64,000 bases of DNA, taken from positions 4,464,001 through 4,528,000 of the forward strand of contig NZ_JAUSRB010000002.1 of the NCBI RefSeq assembly GCF_030811595.1. The letters run 5' to 3'. Source of the stretch: Streptosporangium brasiliense (GTDB taxonomy: Bacteria; Actinomycetota; Actinomycetes; Streptosporangiales; Streptosporangiaceae). The position numbers were made by a program, and so were the translations under genes. The notes beneath the pieces are model-generated. The model searched no databases. It had not been told where the DNA came from and was given only the letters and a program-made list of their open reading frames with translations. This document shows, in pieces, positions 61,671 to 64,000 of the stretch; position 1 is the first letter of the stretch, and each line of letters begins with the position of its first letter.

Positions 61671-63632
61671 TCAGTAGATGTCCGCGGTCAGGAATTTCCA
61701 CGGGTCGGGCGCCCGGCCCGCACCGGCGCTCCACCGCTGCCCCGCGGCCCGCTGGAGCACGACCGCCGAGCCGTCCGAGGTCCCGGCCGCCGCGATCGCC
61801 CATCCGGTGTCCTTGCGCGACAGGAACGTCCCGTCGGTCAGGTCCCACCGCATCGACGCCGAGTACTGGCCGACCGCCGAGGAGCAGTGCGCCACCTGGA
61901 TGGGCTGCCCGGCCGTGACCGTGCCCCCCTCCAGGTCCACGCAGAGGCCCGGGTCGGCCAGGTTGTGCAGCTGCCCGGAGACCGGGTTGTGGGCCCAGAA
62001 CTGGTCGGCTCCGCCGTCGCAGGTGTACAGCAGCAGGTTCGCGCCGCTCGCCGGGGCGCCGCCGGGCACGTCCAGGCACTTTCCGCCCGACTTGAGCTCG
62101 GTGTAGGCCAGCGCCTTCTTCGTCTCCCAGGTGAACACCTGCCGGGAGTCGCCGGAGTCGCAGGGGGCCAGTGTCAGCCGGTCGCCGTGGGCACCACCGG
62201 GGAGCGTGGCGCACAGCGTGGGCGCGTCGGCGGCGTGCAGGCGCGCGCCGTCATGGGTCCAGCGCTGGGCGGGGCCGCCGTGGCAGTCCCACACCTGGAT
62301 CGCGGTGCCCGCGGCCAGCCGGCCGCCGTCGACGTCCACGCAGCGGTCGTGCGAGAGCTCGGTGTGCAGGGTCCTGCGCGCCGGGTCGTACCAGAACGCC
62401 TGGTTGCGCGTGCCCTCGCAGGCCCAGCCGATCAGCTTGCGGCCGTTGCGCGTGGAGTTGCCGTCCACGTCCAGGCAGTCGCCGGTCGCGCCGCTCCTGA
62501 GCTGCCTGAACTCGGGCAGGCCGGGGTAGAGCGCCGGGGTGAGCGTGCCGGCGGGGAGCATGCAGGTGGCCTGGGTGGCGTCGGCGGCGTAGAAGCGCCC
62601 CAGGCAGGCGCCGAACGCGGCGTGCCCGGCGGAGTTCGGGTGGAAGGACTGCTGGGTCGCCCGGGGGTTGAACAGGTCGCCGTTCACCGCGTGCAGCCCG
62701 GTCACCCAGGGGCCGTCCATGCAGACCTCGCGGCCGTGGAAGAGCCGGCTCGCGTCCAGGTAGCGCGCGCCGGCCAGGCTCGCGGCCCTGCGGATGCCCT
62801 GCTCGAAGATCGGCACCGCCTTGTTGCGGGCGAAGGCCAGGTCGGAGAGATAGCCGAGACAGCCGCCGTTGTACCAGCCGGGGAAGTTCGGGTTGTCCTC
62901 CACGTCCGGGCTGGCGGGGCCGGGGTAGCTCATGGCGATGAGCTGGTAGTCCGCGGGCGTGTAGCCGGCCTCCGTCATGATCTGCCGGACGTCGCGCAGG
63001 GCCTTCTCCACCCGGGGCACGATGAAGTCGATCCGGCCGGCCCAGGTCGAGGAGTGCGCGGGCCAGCAGTTCCCCCTGAACAGGACCCGTCTCTCCACGC
63101 ACCCGGTCATGGTCGGCCCGAACTCGGGGCCTCCGGTGTCGTTGGCCCCGGCCACCACCGTGATCATCTCGATCCGGGTGTTGCGGGCCTTGATCGCCAG
63201 GTTGTCGCCCTGGTTGAGCTCGTCGTACTGGTGGGTCCCGCCGATGGTGATGTCGTTGGTCTGCGCGCCGGAGCAGGCGAGGTTGAAGGTCACGTCGGCC
63301 GGGATGCCGGTGACGTGGACGGCGGCCTTCTTCGACCGGTGGCACCAGTTGTCGGGCCCGTCCGTCCCCGGCTCGTAGAGGGAGCGGTCGAAGGCGCCCT
63401 CGCCGGAGATCTCGCTGTCCCCCAGCGAGACGAGCCCGGTCTTGCGCTGGTCCATGGGGCGGATGGCCTCGTCGCCGTAGAGCTTGACGGCCTCGGCCCT
63501 GCGGACGGTCTCCAACTGCGGAGGGAGTGGACTGACCTCGTTCTGTGCGGCGTGCGCCGCGGGGGCGGCGAGGACGGCGCCGATGACCGCGACGAGCGCG
63601 GCCATGACGGGTCCGGGCAGGCGGAGGGGCAT
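61671..63632 (-). CDS. Secreted SGNH hydrolase with ricin-type lectin repeats
   Basis: A 653-residue exported esterase/lipase. The signal peptide (1-28) is MPLRLPGPVMAALVAVIGAV followed by cleavage at AHA-A. The SGNH domain (about 60-345) has the nucleophile Ser in LVSLGDSEISGEG, Gly in the NLACSGAQTND block, Asn in VVAGANDTGG, and Asp/His-type block SFHPNSAGHAAFG. Ricin B/beta-trefoil repeats follow (about 385-650) with CLDVDGNSTRNG, RCVDVDGGRLAAGTAIQVWD and LCVDLEGGTVTAGQPIQVAH. It probably binds polysaccharide and removes acyl groups. Two palindromes lie in its promoter region. Confidence 0.92.
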   Translation of the reverse strand: MPLRLPGPVMAALVAVIGAVLAAPAAHAAQNEVSPLPPQLETVRRAEAVKLYGDEAIRPMDQRKTGLVSLGDSEISGEGAFDRSLYEPGTDGPDNWCHRSKKAAVHVTGIPADVTFNLACSGAQTNDITIGGTHQYDELNQGDNLAIKARNTRIEMITVVAGANDTGGPEFGPTMTGCVERRVLFRGNCWPAHSSTWAGRIDFIVPRVEKALRDVRQIMTEAGYTPADYQLIAMSYPGPASPDVEDNPNFPGWYNGGCLGYLSDLAFARNKAVPIFEQGIRRAASLAGARYLDASRLFHGREVCMDGPWVTGLHAVNGDLFNPRATQQSFHPNSAGHAAFGACLGRFYAADATQATCMLPAGTLTPALYPGLPEFRQLRSGATGDCLDVDGNSTRNGRKLIGWACEGTRNQAFWYDPARRTLHTELSHDRCVDVDGGRLAAGTAIQVWDCHGGPAQRWTHDGARLHAADAPTLCATLPGGAHGDRLTLAPCDSGDSRQVFTWETKKALAYTELKSGGKCLDVPGGAPASGANLLLYTCDGGADQFWAHNPVSGQLHNLADPGLCVDLEGGTVTAGQPIQVAHCSSAVGQYSASMRWDLTDGTFLSRKDTGWAIAAAGTSDGSAVVLQRAAGQRWSAGAGRAPDPWKFLTADIY

Positions 63633-63668
63633 GGGGGGTCACCTCTCGCGTAGGGATGGGAGGTCGGG

Positions 63669-63693
63669 ACAAGCGCTTGTTACCTCAGGTAAC
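63669..63693. promoter_or_regulatory. Two overlapping palindromes upstream of the SGNH hydrolase
   Basis: ACAAGCGCTTGT (63669-63680, perfect) overlaps GTTACCT-C-AGGTAAC (63679-63693, perfect). The first resembles LacI-family operators centred on AAGCGCTT. They lie 37-61 bp upstream of the hydrolase start. Confidence 0.6.
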
Positions 63694-63843
63694 CCCAGAA
63701 TCCAGAAAAGGTGAACAGCGCTCATGTATCGGATTGGTCTCGCCCTCCCGACGCGCCGATGATGCAAAATGGCACGGTCCCTTGCTTGACGCGGGCTTTG
63801 CCGTACAGTCGCTTAGCGTGATCTTGATAGGAGTGTTCGGCCG

Positions 63844-64000
63844 ATGATGGGACACACGCACGCGCTGACGGGGGCCATCGCCTGGCTGGGGGTGGCGCCG
63901 ACGCTCGCGGCCCTGCCGCTGCTCACCGAGTCCTCCCGGTTCATCGAGACCGGCGTCATGGCGGACGCGCTCACCCCGGCCGAGTTCGTCGCCGGGGCGC
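63844..64000 (+). CDS. Membrane metal-dependent hydrolase (YdjM-like), partial
   Basis: The gene runs off the window after about 52 codons. It starts MMGHTHALTGAIAWLGVAPT, with the metal-binding-type motif HTHALTGA and a hydrophobic N-terminus typical of the DUF457/YdjM membrane-bound metal-dependent hydrolases. AGGAG lies about 10 nt upstream, and TTGCTT-N16-TACAGT (63782-63809) is a plausible promoter. The C-terminal part is not available. Confidence 0.75.
   Translation, partial: MMGHTHALTGAIAWLGVAPTLAALPLLTESSRFIETGVMADALTPAEFVAGA

Overview
This window is very GC-rich, uses many GTG starts and short ATGA/GTGA gene overlaps, and carries actinobacterial hallmark genes (SepH, DUF4193, DUF3710, DUF3159, DUF4235, an AfsR-type regulator, bPH2 proteins, Clp N-domain proteins). 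It is best explained as the chromosome of a filamentous actinomycete, probably of the Streptosporangiales (inferred from gene style, not proven). No rRNA or tRNA gene was recognised.

Layout. 1-9 kb: a large AfsR/BTAD-NB-ARC-TPR regulator, then on the minus strand an SNF2-type helicase with a small SWIM-tail-like partner, and a DrrAB-type ABC exporter. 9-20 kb: two bPH2 membrane proteins, the cell-division protein SepH, a proline-rich membrane protein, a sugar-lactone oxidase, an MFS transporter, a membrane-anchored lytic transglycosylase and ferrochelatase. 20-41 kb: S9 peptidase, inositol monophosphatase, a CutRS-like two-component system, DUF4193, trehalose-6-phosphate synthase, valyl-tRNA synthetase, an AI-2E-family protein, a thioesterase, dUTPase, DUF3710, an OB-fold protein, DUF3159, two TrkA-type K+ regulators, a KimA-like K+ importer and a TRAM-type RNA methyltransferase. 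The suhB-DUF4193-dut-DUF3710-OB-DUF3159-trkA-trkA-APC-methyltransferase order resembles M. tuberculosis Rv2701c-Rv2689c, so this is core chromosome.

41-47.8 kb: an accessory island. The last 45 bp of the methyltransferase gene are repeated, with two mismatches, at 47805-47849, which is what site-specific integration into the 3' end of a gene leaves. Between the repeats lie a frameshifted GntR gene, a 49-aa membrane protein, several AT-rich palindromes, a 5'-truncated Nudix gene, a full GntR/UTRA repressor divergent from an adenosylhomocysteinase-like plus Nudix operon (with a palindrome at the predicted transcription start), a small hypothetical protein and a small secreted protein. No integrase, replication or transfer gene was seen, so it looks like an eroded pSAM2-like element.

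47.8-64 kb: a predicted ribbon-helix-helix/Clp-N protein with palindromic repeats upstream, a GH18-like membrane protein, an F420-type oxidoreductase, then an RNA-repair operon (Hen1 and Pnkp, 8-nt overlap) followed directly by an eRF1-like baeRF protein. After that come a sugar porter, a Mug-type uracil-DNA glycosylase, DUF1707 and PadR genes, an MFS transporter behind a long palindrome, a secreted SGNH hydrolase with ricin-type lectin repeats, and the start of a membrane metal-dependent hydrolase.

Recurrent themes: at least seven genes have a -10-like hexamer 6-8 nt before the start codon, suggesting leaderless mRNAs. Tandem duplications of 20-22 bp repeatedly begin at or span stop codons. 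Convergent genes are separated by long perfect hairpins.
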